NCBI RefSeq assembly: GCF_004001045.1
Contig: NZ_BIMK01000004.1
Coordinates: forward strand, 206,018-270,017
Length of the DNA stretch: 64,000 bases
Source: Paenibacillus chibensis
Lineage (GTDB): Bacteria; Bacillota; Bacilli; Paenibacillales; Paenibacillaceae
Direction of reading: 5' to 3'
In this document: positions 1-7,282 of the stretch, one piece after another
How positions within the stretch are numbered: the stretch's first letter is position 1
Layout: each line of letters begins with the position of its first letter
The notes under the pieces: generated by a model
What the model saw: only the letters and a program-made list of their open reading frames with translations
Database searches by the model: none
Told to the model about the DNA's origin: nothing
Program-made: the position numbers and the translations under genes

Positions 1-404
1 TCGGGGCGAAGCTCGCCGATCCGGACCGTCCGGTGGCATGCATTACGGGTGACGGCTGCTTCTTCATGCACGGCATGGAGATTCTCACGGCGAAGGAATA
101 CAAGCTGCCGATCCTGTTCGTGATCATGAACAATGCCCGTCTTGGTATGGTGTATCATGGACACGAGCTTCAGTATAAGCGATCGCATGCTTCCTTCGGG
201 CAGCAGCCGATCAGTATCGCCGCGATGGCTGCCGCGATGGATATCCCGAGCCTTCGGGTGAACGAGCTGACCGACTTGAGCGAGGATGCGCTGCGCAGCC
301 TGATGAATACAGGCGGGCCGGCGGTGCTCGAAATGGCGCTGGTGGACAACAACACGCCGCCGATGGGCGACCGGGTGAAGTTTCTGTCCTCGTTTGGCAA
401 ATAG
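1..404 (+). CDS. Thiamine-diphosphate-dependent enzyme, C-terminal part (acetolactate synthase-like)
   Basis: The reading frame is already open at base 3, so the gene starts upstream of the window and only about 133 C-terminal residues are visible. They hold the ThDP/Mg-binding signature: GDG (in ITGDGCFFMHG), about 25 residues, then NN (in VIMNNARLGM). This is the C-terminal pyrophosphate-binding domain of the acetolactate synthase / pyruvate oxidase / benzoylformate decarboxylase superfamily. Substrate cannot be assigned from this fragment; acetolactate synthase-like is the safest label. The gene ends at TAG and is followed after 11 bp by a strong terminator. The call is firm at superfamily level only. 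Confidence 0.85.
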   Translation, partial: GAKLADPDRPVACITGDGCFFMHGMEILTAKEYKLPILFVIMNNARLGMVYHGHELQYKRSHASFGQQPISIAAMAAAMDIPSLRVNELTDLSEDALRSLMNTGGPAVLEMALVDNNTPPMGDRVKFLSSFGK

Positions 405-415
405 GAAGAATTAAA

Positions 416-450
416 AAGGCTCCGATCCATCATGGATCGGAGCCCTTTTT
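416..450 (+). terminator. Rho-independent terminator
   Basis: A GGCTCCGATCC stem pairs with GGATCGGAGCC across a short ATCAT loop and is followed by TTTTT. It ends the thiamine-diphosphate enzyme gene. The A-run on the left lets it also work for the convergent gene ending at 503. Confidence 0.9.
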
Positions 451-502
451 GTGGAGTTGAAAGCGGTGTACCCTGGCCGCAGGCATCATCACTCATGCAG
501 CA

Positions 503-1231
503 CTAGGTTAAAGCCCGGACCGCTGCCATGATGGCGCCCATCGTCTGTCCTTTGAACGCATCCGGGATGGCTTGTCCTTGCGGATGGGCATAACTGTAGC
601 CGTTGTCTTCTGCGTCAAAACGATATCCCAAGCCTTGCAGCGCATGCTGCAGGTCCGCCGGCAGCTTGTCCGTTCCCGTGTGCTCCTTGTAATAATCGGT
701 CGGATGCACGTGAACGTCCACGTCGCCTGCGCCGGTATAGACGAGGAAGAGGTCATCGTCATGCCGCACGATCCATTGACCCTTGGAGTACAGTGAAATT
801 CTCGCTTTTCCCATCGATGAAATCGCGTCAAGGTTGACGCCGAACAGGTGATTGAGCAGGCTGCGGATTTCCGGGCCGCTCCAATCTCCGCCGCCGGCCA
901 GCCGGGAATCGATGATGAAGCGGGGCTGGAGGCTGCTGGAGCGCGCGGCTTCGGCCTTCGCAGCTTCGGATGCCGCCAGGGCTTCCTCTTCTCCTTTGCT
1001 TAACAGTGAAACCGAATCCAGGTCGATTTCAAAAATGCGCAGCACGGCCTCGTGGATGACGTCACCCGTGATTTCACCTTCCAGCGATTGCAGGTATGCA
1101 TCCATGATTTGAGCTTTGCTCATTTCGCTTCTACGTTCATCCAGCTCGGAAGAAGATGCGCCGGGCCATTCCCGGGCAAGCGTTTGGTTTACGCCTTCGA
1201 GGATGGCGTTATTGGCGTTTAGTGGATTCAT
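503..1231 (-). CDS. Conserved hypothetical protein, about 242 residues
   Basis: I do not recognise the family. The protein is soluble, without signal peptide or membrane segment. An acidic, Ala/Glu-rich stretch lies around residues 80-100 and a more ordered C-terminal half follows, with aromatic and His-containing strands (VDVHVHPTDYY). The start is placed at the ATG at 1231 because GGAGG lies 4 bp upstream of it; an earlier in-frame ATG at 1252 has no Shine-Dalgarno sequence. The gene is convergent with the thiamine-diphosphate enzyme and divergent from the cupin gene. A sigma-A-like promoter lies upstream. Function unknown. Confidence 0.75.
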   Translation of the reverse strand: MNPLNANNAILEGVNQTLAREWPGASSSELDERRSEMSKAQIMDAYLQSLEGEITGDVIHEAVLRIFEIDLDSVSLLSKGEEEALAASEAAKAEAARSSSLQPRFIIDSRLAGGGDWSGPEIRSLLNHLFGVNLDAISSMGKARISLYSKGQWIVRHDDDLFLVYTGAGDVDVHVHPTDYYKEHTGTDKLPADLQHALQGLGYRFDAEDNGYSYAHPQGQAIPDAFKGQTMGAIMAAVRALT

Positions 1232-1298
1232 AGGGCCTCCATAAGTGTTCATTATTCATGATTAATTGTTAAAGTTATCCATTAAGGGGATTGATTTT

Positions 1299-1326
1299 AT
1301 TATAACGGAATCTGAGGCGTCCACAA
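1299..1326 (-). promoter_or_regulatory. Candidate sigma-A promoter for the hypothetical gene ending at 503
   Basis: On the minus strand, TTGTGG (1326-1321) is followed by 16 bp and TATAAT (1304-1299). The -10 is perfect and the -35 weak. The predicted transcript has a leader of about 60 nt before the ATG at 1231. Confidence 0.5.
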
Positions 1327-1401
1327 CCCCGATTGTCAGGAGCAATTGCCTGGGCGAATGCATACAGTGAGATAGACATGAACCTAGAGGAGGCACCTGA
1401 C

Positions 1402-2079
1402 TTGAACGTTGATCTGACATCCCCGTCTCTGAATCTCAGCGCGGATTCCAATGAAGTTGTGACGTACCGCAGGGATTCGCGGAATTATATTACCCAGCTG
1501 TTCGGCGCACAGCTGCCGGCGGTTCACACGGGCTTTTTTAATGTATCGATGAGCCAGGGTATGATGATCAATCCGCATTGGCATACGAATGTGAATGAGC
1601 TGGTGGTGGTCATTACCGGCGAAGTGATGACATCCGTGTTTAACCCGTTTACGCAAAAGCTGATGACGTACCGGCTCAAACCCGGTCAGGTATCCCAGCT
1701 TCCGAAAGGCTGGTTCCACTGGATCGTTTCGCTCACGGACCATACGTTCATCATGACGATATTCGATCAGCCGACGCCGGATATCGTGTACGCTTCAGAC
1801 TTCCTGCGCTTTACGCCAAAGGAAATTATGAACCGTGCATATTGCGTCAATCCGGAAGAGTACGCCAAGGCGGTGGCGCCCATAACGCAGTCGGTCATCT
1901 TGGGTCCGCCTGTCGATTGTGTTAACCGCGAGCTTCCGTCCCTTTCCGAGCCGCAGCCGGAATTCGTTCCGCCCGTCTACCCGGGTTTGCAGATGGAGCA
2001 GCCGTTGTTCCAGCCGCAAAATCCTTACGGACCAGGGCCTGCCCAGCCGTATCGCTTCGATCCGAACCGCTTCTGGTAA
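1402..2079 (+). CDS. Cupin-domain protein, oxalate-decarboxylase-like fold
   Basis: A single cupin domain occupies roughly residues 30-150. The metal-binding motif is visible: HWHTNVNE (two His and a Glu) and a later His in PKGWFHW, matching the HxH-x4-E and H pattern of bicupin oxalate decarboxylases, but only one domain is present. The C-terminal 60 residues are Pro/Gln-rich (FQPQNPYGPGPAQPYRF), suggesting an extended tail as in some spore-coat or surface proteins. The start is set at TTG 1402 because GAGGAGG sits 8 bp upstream; an in-frame ATG at 1378 lacks a good site. A catalytic role is not proven; metal binding is likely. A terminator follows. Confidence 0.8.
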   Translation: MNVDLTSPSLNLSADSNEVVTYRRDSRNYITQLFGAQLPAVHTGFFNVSMSQGMMINPHWHTNVNELVVVITGEVMTSVFNPFTQKLMTYRLKPGQVSQLPKGWFHWIVSLTDHTFIMTIFDQPTPDIVYASDFLRFTPKEIMNRAYCVNPEEYAKAVAPITQSVILGPPVDCVNRELPSLSEPQPEFVPPVYPGLQMEQPLFQPQNPYGPGPAQPYRFDPNRFW

Positions 2080-2094
2080 CGAATACTTAGGAAA

Positions 2095-2123
2095 GAAGGG
2101 AGGGGGACCCCTCTCTCTTTTTT
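2095..2123 (+). terminator. Rho-independent terminator after the cupin gene
   Basis: AGGGAGGG pairs with CCCTCTCT around a GGAC loop and is followed by CTTTTTT, 16 bp after the stop codon. Confidence 0.75.
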
Positions 2124-2166
2124 GCTGTCCTGAAATGTCCGCTCCGGTTATTTTGCGAAATAGCGG

Positions 2167-2195
2167 TTGTTCGTCCGACATTTTACTCTTATAAT
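2167..2195 (+). promoter_or_regulatory. Candidate sigma-A promoter for the PTS EIIC-like gene
   Basis: TTGTTC (2167-2172), a 17-bp spacer and a perfect TATAAT (2190-2195) lie about 55 bp upstream of the ATG at 2251. Confidence 0.55.
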
Positions 2196-2250
2196 ATGGT
2201 AATACGGTACCTGAATAAAGCGATAAAATAGATGGATAGAGGAGCACATC

Positions 2251-3846
2251 ATGAAACGAATAGCAGTCATAGGCAGCAGCGGCGGCAATTTATATAATTT
2301 GGGCGGCAAAGATCCGGACAAGCTGATGGGGGAAATCGCGGCGCAGTGCAAGGGAGCGGGAGTCGAGATCAGCGGAGTGCAGTTCATTGCGGCCTCGGAG
2401 TCCATGGATACGGCTAAAGAGAGCACATCAGCAATTCTATACGGTTGGGATCCGGACGAGAACCGGCTGATGAAACGGACAGCGGGATCCTTGAGCGAGG
2501 TAAACCAGGCCGCAGCGGAAATCGACCATGAGATGGCCGGCTTAATCCGTGCAGGGCAGGTAGACGGCTTGATCGTAATGAGCGCAGATTCGGAAGTGGC
2601 GAACCGTTTCACGATCGAAGCGGCGGCGGAGCTCCACATTCCGGTGGTAGGCACCGGCGGCACCTCCATGGCTTTAATCAGCTCCAAGGGAGCGAATGTG
2701 ATCGCGACTTCCGGCACGACGGGGACGACAAACCGGACCCGGGCAGTGTCGTTCGTCACCTCGCTTTGCAAGCATTGGGGAATAAAATATGTGCCCGTGC
2801 TGGGAAGCCCGGGCGCGGGGAAGCTGACGGCTGCCAACAAGCCTTGGCGGAGAGTCAATCTGAAGGGCATCATGCAATCCTCTCTGCCCGGCTTTATTGC
2901 CATGGCAATCGTGCTGGCGCTCAGCCAGATTCCAGCCTTGAAGGGCCTTAGTGAAGTATTCGACGTCATGCTGAAGGCGCTGCCGGTTGTTCTGGCCGTG
3001 ATCGCGGCCAAGCAGATTTCCGACATGGACGAGGTGTCGATCGTTGCAGGGGTCATCGCCGGCGCGCTATCCATCAACGGCGGCATTATCGGGGGCATCC
3101 TCGGCGGAATAGGTGCTGGACTGCTCGTGCAGTTCCTGTTCGTCAAATGCGTGCAGTGGAAATTCCCGATGACGACCGTCAATATCGTGGCCGGCGGCTT
3201 CGCCGGTCTGATCTCCGGACTGATCATGTATTATCTGATTGCTCCCTTTGCGCTCCAGGCTGGGGAATTCATCAAATATCTGATCAATGAGGCGATTTCC
3301 TTCAATCCGATTGTAGCAGGCGTCATCGGCGGCTTGCTGATCTGGCCGGCCATTCTGGGCGGCGTGTATCACGCGGCGATCCTGCCAATCGTTCTGCTCG
3401 AAATGGAGAAGACAGGCAACAGCTTCCTGGGCGCAATCGACATGGTCGGACTGGTCATGGTATCCGCCGGCATCACGCTTGCGAACATTGTTGCCCCAAG
3501 GGATAAGGGTGAGGCGGCTGTCGCGGCGCCGGGCTTTCTGATCAATATGGGCTTCGGCACATTCGTGGAGGCGGCGTATCCATTCATGTTCTCGAACAAA
3601 TGGGTTTTCGCGGGGGCGATTCTGTCCGCGGGCGTTGGCGGCGGCCTGGTCGGCGTTTTTAACGTTCGGGGGACCGCATATGTGCCGTCCTTTATGGGGC
3701 CGCTGCTCTCCAACAACGTCATCGGATTTACCCTTTCCATGGCGGTGGCCCTGCTGCTTGCCTTCGCAGTGACGCTGGTGGCCAACAAGGCGGCGAGAGT
3801 CCGGAAGCAAGCGCAAGGAGATGTGTCAGCTCAACAATCGGCATAA
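2251..3846 (+). CDS. PTS EIIC-like membrane permease with soluble N-terminal domain
   Basis: The 531-residue protein has two parts. Residues 1-190 form a soluble alpha/beta domain (starts MKRIAVIGSSGG; contains VVGTGGTS and ATSGTTGTTN, glycine-rich loops that could bind a nucleotide or phosphate). Residues 205-515 hold about eight to ten hydrophobic segments resembling a PTS enzyme IIC: GVYHAAILPIVLLEME with a His-x-x-x-x-Pro and Glu pattern, then NSFLGAIDMVG. No HPr-facing IIA or IIB domain is seen here or nearby. Substrate is unknown. The gene stands alone, with its own promoter and terminator and a GGAG site 9 bp before ATG. The N-terminal domain is not one I can name; the family call rests on the membrane part. 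Confidence 0.65.
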   Translation: MKRIAVIGSSGGNLYNLGGKDPDKLMGEIAAQCKGAGVEISGVQFIAASESMDTAKESTSAILYGWDPDENRLMKRTAGSLSEVNQAAAEIDHEMAGLIRAGQVDGLIVMSADSEVANRFTIEAAAELHIPVVGTGGTSMALISSKGANVIATSGTTGTTNRTRAVSFVTSLCKHWGIKYVPVLGSPGAGKLTAANKPWRRVNLKGIMQSSLPGFIAMAIVLALSQIPALKGLSEVFDVMLKALPVVLAVIAAKQISDMDEVSIVAGVIAGALSINGGIIGGILGGIGAGLLVQFLFVKCVQWKFPMTTVNIVAGGFAGLISGLIMYYLIAPFALQAGEFIKYLINEAISFNPIVAGVIGGLLIWPAILGGVYHAAILPIVLLEMEKTGNSFLGAIDMVGLVMVSAGITLANIVAPRDKGEAAVAAPGFLINMGFGTFVEAAYPFMFSNKWVFAGAILSAGVGGGLVGVFNVRGTAYVPSFMGPLLSNNVIGFTLSMAVALLLAFAVTLVANKAARVRKQAQGDVSAQQSA

Positions 3847-3873
3847 CATTCGGATAAGACATTTTGCTGCAAG

Positions 3874-3914
3874 AAAAACCCGGATGCCCTGGTGACAAGG
3901 CTGACCGGGTTTTT
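3874..3914 (+). terminator. Rho-independent terminator
   Basis: AAAAACCCGG and CCGGGTTTTT form the stem around a 21-nt loop, 27 bp after the permease stop codon. Confidence 0.8.
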
Positions 3915-3937
3915 GCACTTCAAAATAAGGGGCTGCT

Positions 3938-4081
3938 ATGTATTTGAGTCATTTTATTGACGCCGATACGAAGCAGCGGCCTGCTGCAAGCTTTCGTCAT
4001 CCTCCCTTGTTCGGAAAGAAGGTTTTTATGTTGCTTAACGGGATGGATCGCAGCCGTCTGGGCAGCATCTTGAGCCGGTAG
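3938..4081 (+). CDS. Possible small ORF, 47 residues
   Basis: An ATG preceded by AAGGGG opens a 47-codon frame (MYLSHFIDADTK...) ending TAG at 4081. The last base of this stop is the first base of a GTG opening a second short frame. Composition is protein-like (Lys, Arg, Phe mix), but I do not recognise it. It may be a degraded gene or a real microprotein. It lies in a 559-bp stretch with no larger gene. Confidence 0.3.
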   Translation: MYLSHFIDADTKQRPAASFRHPPLFGKKVFMLLNGMDRSRLGSILSR

Positions 4082-4233
4082 TGAACCCAAGCCCCAAAAT
4101 AGAACCCTGGGAGTCCCCGGATTCCTTCGATTATCGGCGGGACGATTACGGCAGGGCAGCGATCTGGCGCCTGGGTGAGCTGGGAAAGAATTGTCTGGAG
4201 GAGCTAAGCCGTTGGAGCAGCCAGACGGATTAA
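4081..4233 (+). CDS. Possible small ORF, 50 residues, overlapping the previous one
   Basis: This frame starts at GTG 4081, overlaps the preceding stop by one base and ends at TAA 4233. The product is rich in Trp, Asp, Arg and Glu (FDYRRDDYGRAAIWRLGELG), which looks more like coding sequence than noise. The pair may be the remains of one gene interrupted by a TAG. Family unknown. Confidence 0.3.
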   Translation: MNPSPKIEPWESPDSFDYRRDDYGRAAIWRLGELGKNCLEELSRWSSQTD

Positions 4234-4302
4234 CAGCATTGGATACAACGCTACAAAGCGCTAATGCCGTTTAAGAGATTGGCCGCATGCGTGGAAAAGC
4301 TG

Positions 4303-4325
4303 AAATCCCCCATTACGGGGGATTT
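4303..4325. terminator. Symmetrical hairpin, probable terminator for the repeat protein
   Basis: AAATCCCCC pairs with GGGGGATTT around ATTAC. It lies 80 bp beyond the stop of the minus-strand repeat protein and could act in either direction. Between 4234 and 4405 I see nothing else. Confidence 0.55.
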
Positions 4326-4405
4326 TGTGTTGTGTTCCATGATGCGTGTCAACGGTGACGGGCAGCTTAGCGGTCGCCCGGGATGCTGGGCAAAGAAGCG
4401 ATCCG

Positions 4406-4945
4406 CTAACGGCGCCGCCGCCCGCCGCCCTGTTTCCGCAGCTTGTTGACGGCCCGGCCTCCTTGTCCGCCGCCAACCGCCTGCTGCTGTTTGGTAAAGG
4501 GGCTCTCGATGGCAGCATTGGTACCGCCGGTGCTGTATTTGCCGGCGCCGCTTGCGATCTGCGTGGCCGAGGCAGCCCTTTGGTTCCGCGGGAGCTTCAC
4601 GACTTGATGGTTTATGATGAATACCGCCTCCTTGCGGCGGCTGCGGTGCCTTTTCCCGGAGGGGGAGGCATGAAGCGGATGGAGGACTTTTTTATCCAGT
4701 ATATTTTTGGCTTTGCCGCCGGCTCCGATGCTCTCCTGCTGCTGCGTGAACGGAGACTTGATGGCTGCGTTGCTGCCGGCTGCACTGCTGCGACCGGCGC
4801 CGCTTGCGATCTGTGTGGTATTAGGCGCATTCGTAAACTGGTCATTAATGACGAACACAAACTTATCGAACTTGCGGAGCGGAACCCGCGTCGACATTTG
4901 CTTGCCGTCCCTAACCAGCGTGACGATCAGCTCATCTGGATCCAT
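4406..4945 (-). CDS. Two-copy repeat protein of unknown function
   Basis: The 179-residue basic protein has two homologous units about 84 residues apart. Each has a short hydrophobic strand (FVFVINDQ, then AVFIINHQ), then a TQIASGAG motif, an N-A-A-I-x-S-P-F-T-x-QQQ motif, and a Gly/Lys-rich tail ending in basic residues. The C-terminus is GGGRRRR. No signal peptide or membrane helix is seen. The minus strand is chosen over a longer plus-strand frame because the repeat is coherent only in this frame. Upstream of the ATG the frame stays open for 15 sense-like codons with no other start codon, so the true start may be non-standard or the 5' end altered. Not a family I recognise. Confidence 0.6.
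   Translation of the reverse strand: MDPDELIVTLVRDGKQMSTRVPLRKFDKFVFVINDQFTNAPNTTQIASGAGRSSAAGSNAAIKSPFTQQQESIGAGGKAKNILDKKVLHPLHASPSGKRHRSRRKEAVFIINHQVVKLPRNQRAASATQIASGAGKYSTGGTNAAIESPFTKQQQAVGGGQGGRAVNKLRKQGGGRRRR
4542..4813. repeat. 20-bp exact direct repeat within the repeat-protein gene
   Basis: The same 20-bp sequence (CCGGCGCCGCTTGCGATCTG) lies at 4542-4561 and 4794-4813, 252 bp apart, which is 84 codons. It encodes the TQIASGAG core of each protein unit and marks an internal duplication. Confidence 0.85.
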
Positions 4946-5231
4946 TACAACACGACCTTTCTTGTAGATTTCATCATGGTGGACATATCATTAGTAAATG
5001 ATGAGATTTCTCAGGCGGTGAGGGTCGCTGCCTTGGCGTATCGAATTTTATGGGACAACAAATGGGAGAGTGCCCCCAGCCTGGATTTGCAGCCCTGTTA
5101 TCGCCGGTGGGCTTCATTGACAAATAGCCGGAGAGAACGTATATTCACTAAAAACAACGGCTGCCGCTGCGGCGGGAGTCTGACATAGCTAGGTTTTATA
5201 CATATTTTTTAAGACATCCGAGGTGTGGTTA

Positions 5232-6121
5232 ATGAATGGTTTGATCGGATTGCTATGCTTGATCTGGGGCTTTAACTGGGTGTTCATGAAGCTGGCGAAC
5301 GGCGTTTTTCCGCCAGTGCTGTTTGCCGGTTACCGGTTTGCGCTGGGAGCTCTCGTGTTGATAGCGGTGTGCATCGTGAAAAGGGTGCCGCTCCCCCGGC
5401 TGCAGGATTTGAAGTGGTATGTTCTTTGCGGCCTGCTGCAGACGATGTATTTTAATTTGGCCATTCAGTTGTCACTCGAAGATTTGAGCGCGGGGCTCAC
5501 TTCGGTGCTGACTTACAGCATGCCGCTGTGGCTGACCTTGATGGCGCACTTCTGGCTGCCGGGTGAACAGCTACGCGCGCGTAAATTGCTGGGAATCGTG
5601 GTCGGCATCGCCGGATTGTTCGTGGCCATGGATGCGCATTGGAGCGGGAGCACGCCTGCCCTGCTGCTGGCTGTATCCTCGGGACTGTCCTGGGCGATAG
5701 CCAACCTGCTGGTAAAAAGGAAGCTGGGCCATTGCGACATGCTGCAGTTTACGACATGGCAGATGATTACCGGTGCCGCGGGACTGCTGCTATACTCCCT
5801 CATGTTCGAGCATGGGGAAAGCCACTGGGGAGTCATGCCTGCGGTATATGTGCTGTTCTCGGGTATTGTCGGCTCGGCGCTGGCTTTTGTGACCTGTCGA
5901 AGGTGGAGGCAAGCAAGGCATCCATCTCACTGCTGCTCGTACCGGTTATCGGGGTGGTATCGGGCGTATTGTTCCTTGATGAGAAGCTCGGCATGATTAC
6001 GGTCGGCGGGATTATGCTCGTGTTATTGGGCATCTGGCTCGTGAACGGCAAAAGCCGGACGAAGCATCCGGAGCTGCCGCTGCAAACGGGTTCGGAGCAG
6101 CAGAGCGAGATTATGAAATAA
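5232..6121 (+). pseudogene. EamA (DMT) family transporter, frameshifted
   Basis: Two frames together give one 10-helix drug/metabolite exporter of the EamA family. The first runs from ATG 5232 (GAGGTG 7 bp upstream) and starts NGLIGLLCLIWGFNW, typical of EamA helix 1. It keeps homology to GSALAFV at about 5891. The second frame continues with LSKVEASKASISLLLVPV to the stop at 6121. Family members usually have four or five residues (of the LWFY type) between these segments, so about 10 or 13 bases are missing near 5889-5894. The product would lose its last two helices. The rest is intact, so the lesion is recent or an assembly error. Confidence 0.8.
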
Positions 6122-6171
6122 CATCATTCAATCAGTGAAATTAAAAAAACAGGTGAAGGAGCGAATTGCAG

Positions 6172-7146
6172 ATGAAATACCGCCGATTGGGAAATAGCGG
6201 CCTGGAAGTGTCCCTTCTGGGTCTTGGCACAAATGCGTTCGGCAAACGGGCCGATCAGGAAGCGTCCACGAGGATTCTTCATCAAGCGATCGATCAGGGC
6301 ATCAATTTTATCGATACGGCCAATATTTATGCCGGCACGGAATCCGAGCGGATTATCGGAGAAGCGTTGAACGGGCGCAGACATGAGGTGGTGCTGGCCA
6401 CCAAGGCGGGGCTGATCCGCGGGGAAGGTCCCAATAGCCGGGGCTCGTCGCGCTTTCATCTGATGCAGGAGCTGGACCAAAGCCTGAAGCGGCTCAAAAC
6501 CGATTATGTGGATCTGTACCAGATCCATACGTTCGATCCGAATACCCCGCTTGAAGAGACGCTGCGCACCCTGGATGACATGGTTCGTGCCGGCAAAGTC
6601 CGCTATATCGGCGCTTCCAACTATGCCGCGTGGGAGCTGATGAAGGCGCTGGGAATCAGTGAAGCGAAGGGGTTAAACCGGTATGTGTCCACGCAAACGA
6701 GCTACTCGCTGGCCGACCGCACGCCGGAGCAGGAATTAGTGCCGATGTGCCTGGACCAGGGCGTGGGTATCATTCCGTATTTCCCTCTGGCCGGAGGAAT
6801 CCTGACCGGCAAATACAGCTTCGCCGACCGGGCGCCGCTGCAATCGCGCGCGCAAACGGATCCGAGCTTCAACCGCTTCATAAACGACCGGACGCTGACG
6901 CTGGGCGAGGAGGTCAGCCGGATTGCTGAGGCATACGGCTGTACGCCGAGCACCCTCTCCATTGCGTGGCTGATGAAGCAACCGGCTGTTTCGACGGTCA
7001 TTGTGGGCGCCACCCGGGCCGAGCAGCTGGATGAGAATTTGAAAAGCGTGGAGCTGGACCTGCCCGCCGAGGCGCTGACCCGCTTGAACGAGGTCAGCGA
7101 TGCCTTCTTATACGGCAAGCCCTTTGCATCGTATCGCCTGTCTTAA
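6172..7146 (+). CDS. Aldo/keto reductase
   Basis: The 324-residue NAD(P)H-dependent oxidoreductase has an AKR barrel. Catalytic residues are visible: Asp and Tyr in FIDTANIY, Lys in ATKAGL and His in YQIHTFD. The C-terminal cofactor segment STVIVGATRAEQLDEN is typical. Length is normal for the voltage-gated-channel-beta-like AKR group. The start is ATG 6172, with GAAGGAG 10 bp upstream, rather than the earlier TTG 6166. It follows the broken EamA gene after 50 bp and may be co-transcribed with it. Substrate cannot be predicted. Confidence 0.92.
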   Translation: MKYRRLGNSGLEVSLLGLGTNAFGKRADQEASTRILHQAIDQGINFIDTANIYAGTESERIIGEALNGRRHEVVLATKAGLIRGEGPNSRGSSRFHLMQELDQSLKRLKTDYVDLYQIHTFDPNTPLEETLRTLDDMVRAGKVRYIGASNYAAWELMKALGISEAKGLNRYVSTQTSYSLADRTPEQELVPMCLDQGVGIIPYFPLAGGILTGKYSFADRAPLQSRAQTDPSFNRFINDRTLTLGEEVSRIAEAYGCTPSTLSIAWLMKQPAVSTVIVGATRAEQLDENLKSVELDLPAEALTRLNEVSDAFLYGKPFASYRLS

Positions 7147-7187
7147 TCTCTGTTCCAGATGCTCCGCTGCTTCGATGTAACCTGACA

Positions 7188-7282
7188 AAGGTCACTCCGT
7201 AAAGCGCCGCTCCGATGAACGTTCGCCCAGACCCCTGCATAGCATATAGCACGACTTTGCAGCAGGGGAAGGGAGTGACCTT
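7188..7282 (+). ncRNA. Structured 5' leader that can sequester the transporter start site
   Basis: AAGGTCACTCC (7188-7198) is perfectly complementary to GGAGTGACCTT (7272-7282), 73 bp further on. The right arm covers most of the Shine-Dalgarno region and the TTG start codon at 7281. Nested inside is a second stem, CCCCTGC (7232-7238) with GCAGGGG (7262-7268). The left part holds GAACGTTC, a self-complementary octamer. The layout suggests a three-way-junction leader in which closing the outer stem would block translation. It matches no riboswitch class I can recall. Ligand and regulatory behaviour are inference. Confidence 0.5.

Noticed and set aside
4346..5188. 280-codon plus-strand ORF opposite the repeat protein
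   Set aside because: The internal 84-residue duplication is coherent only on the minus strand; the plus frame has scattered Cys/Ala/Arg composition typical of a shadow frame.
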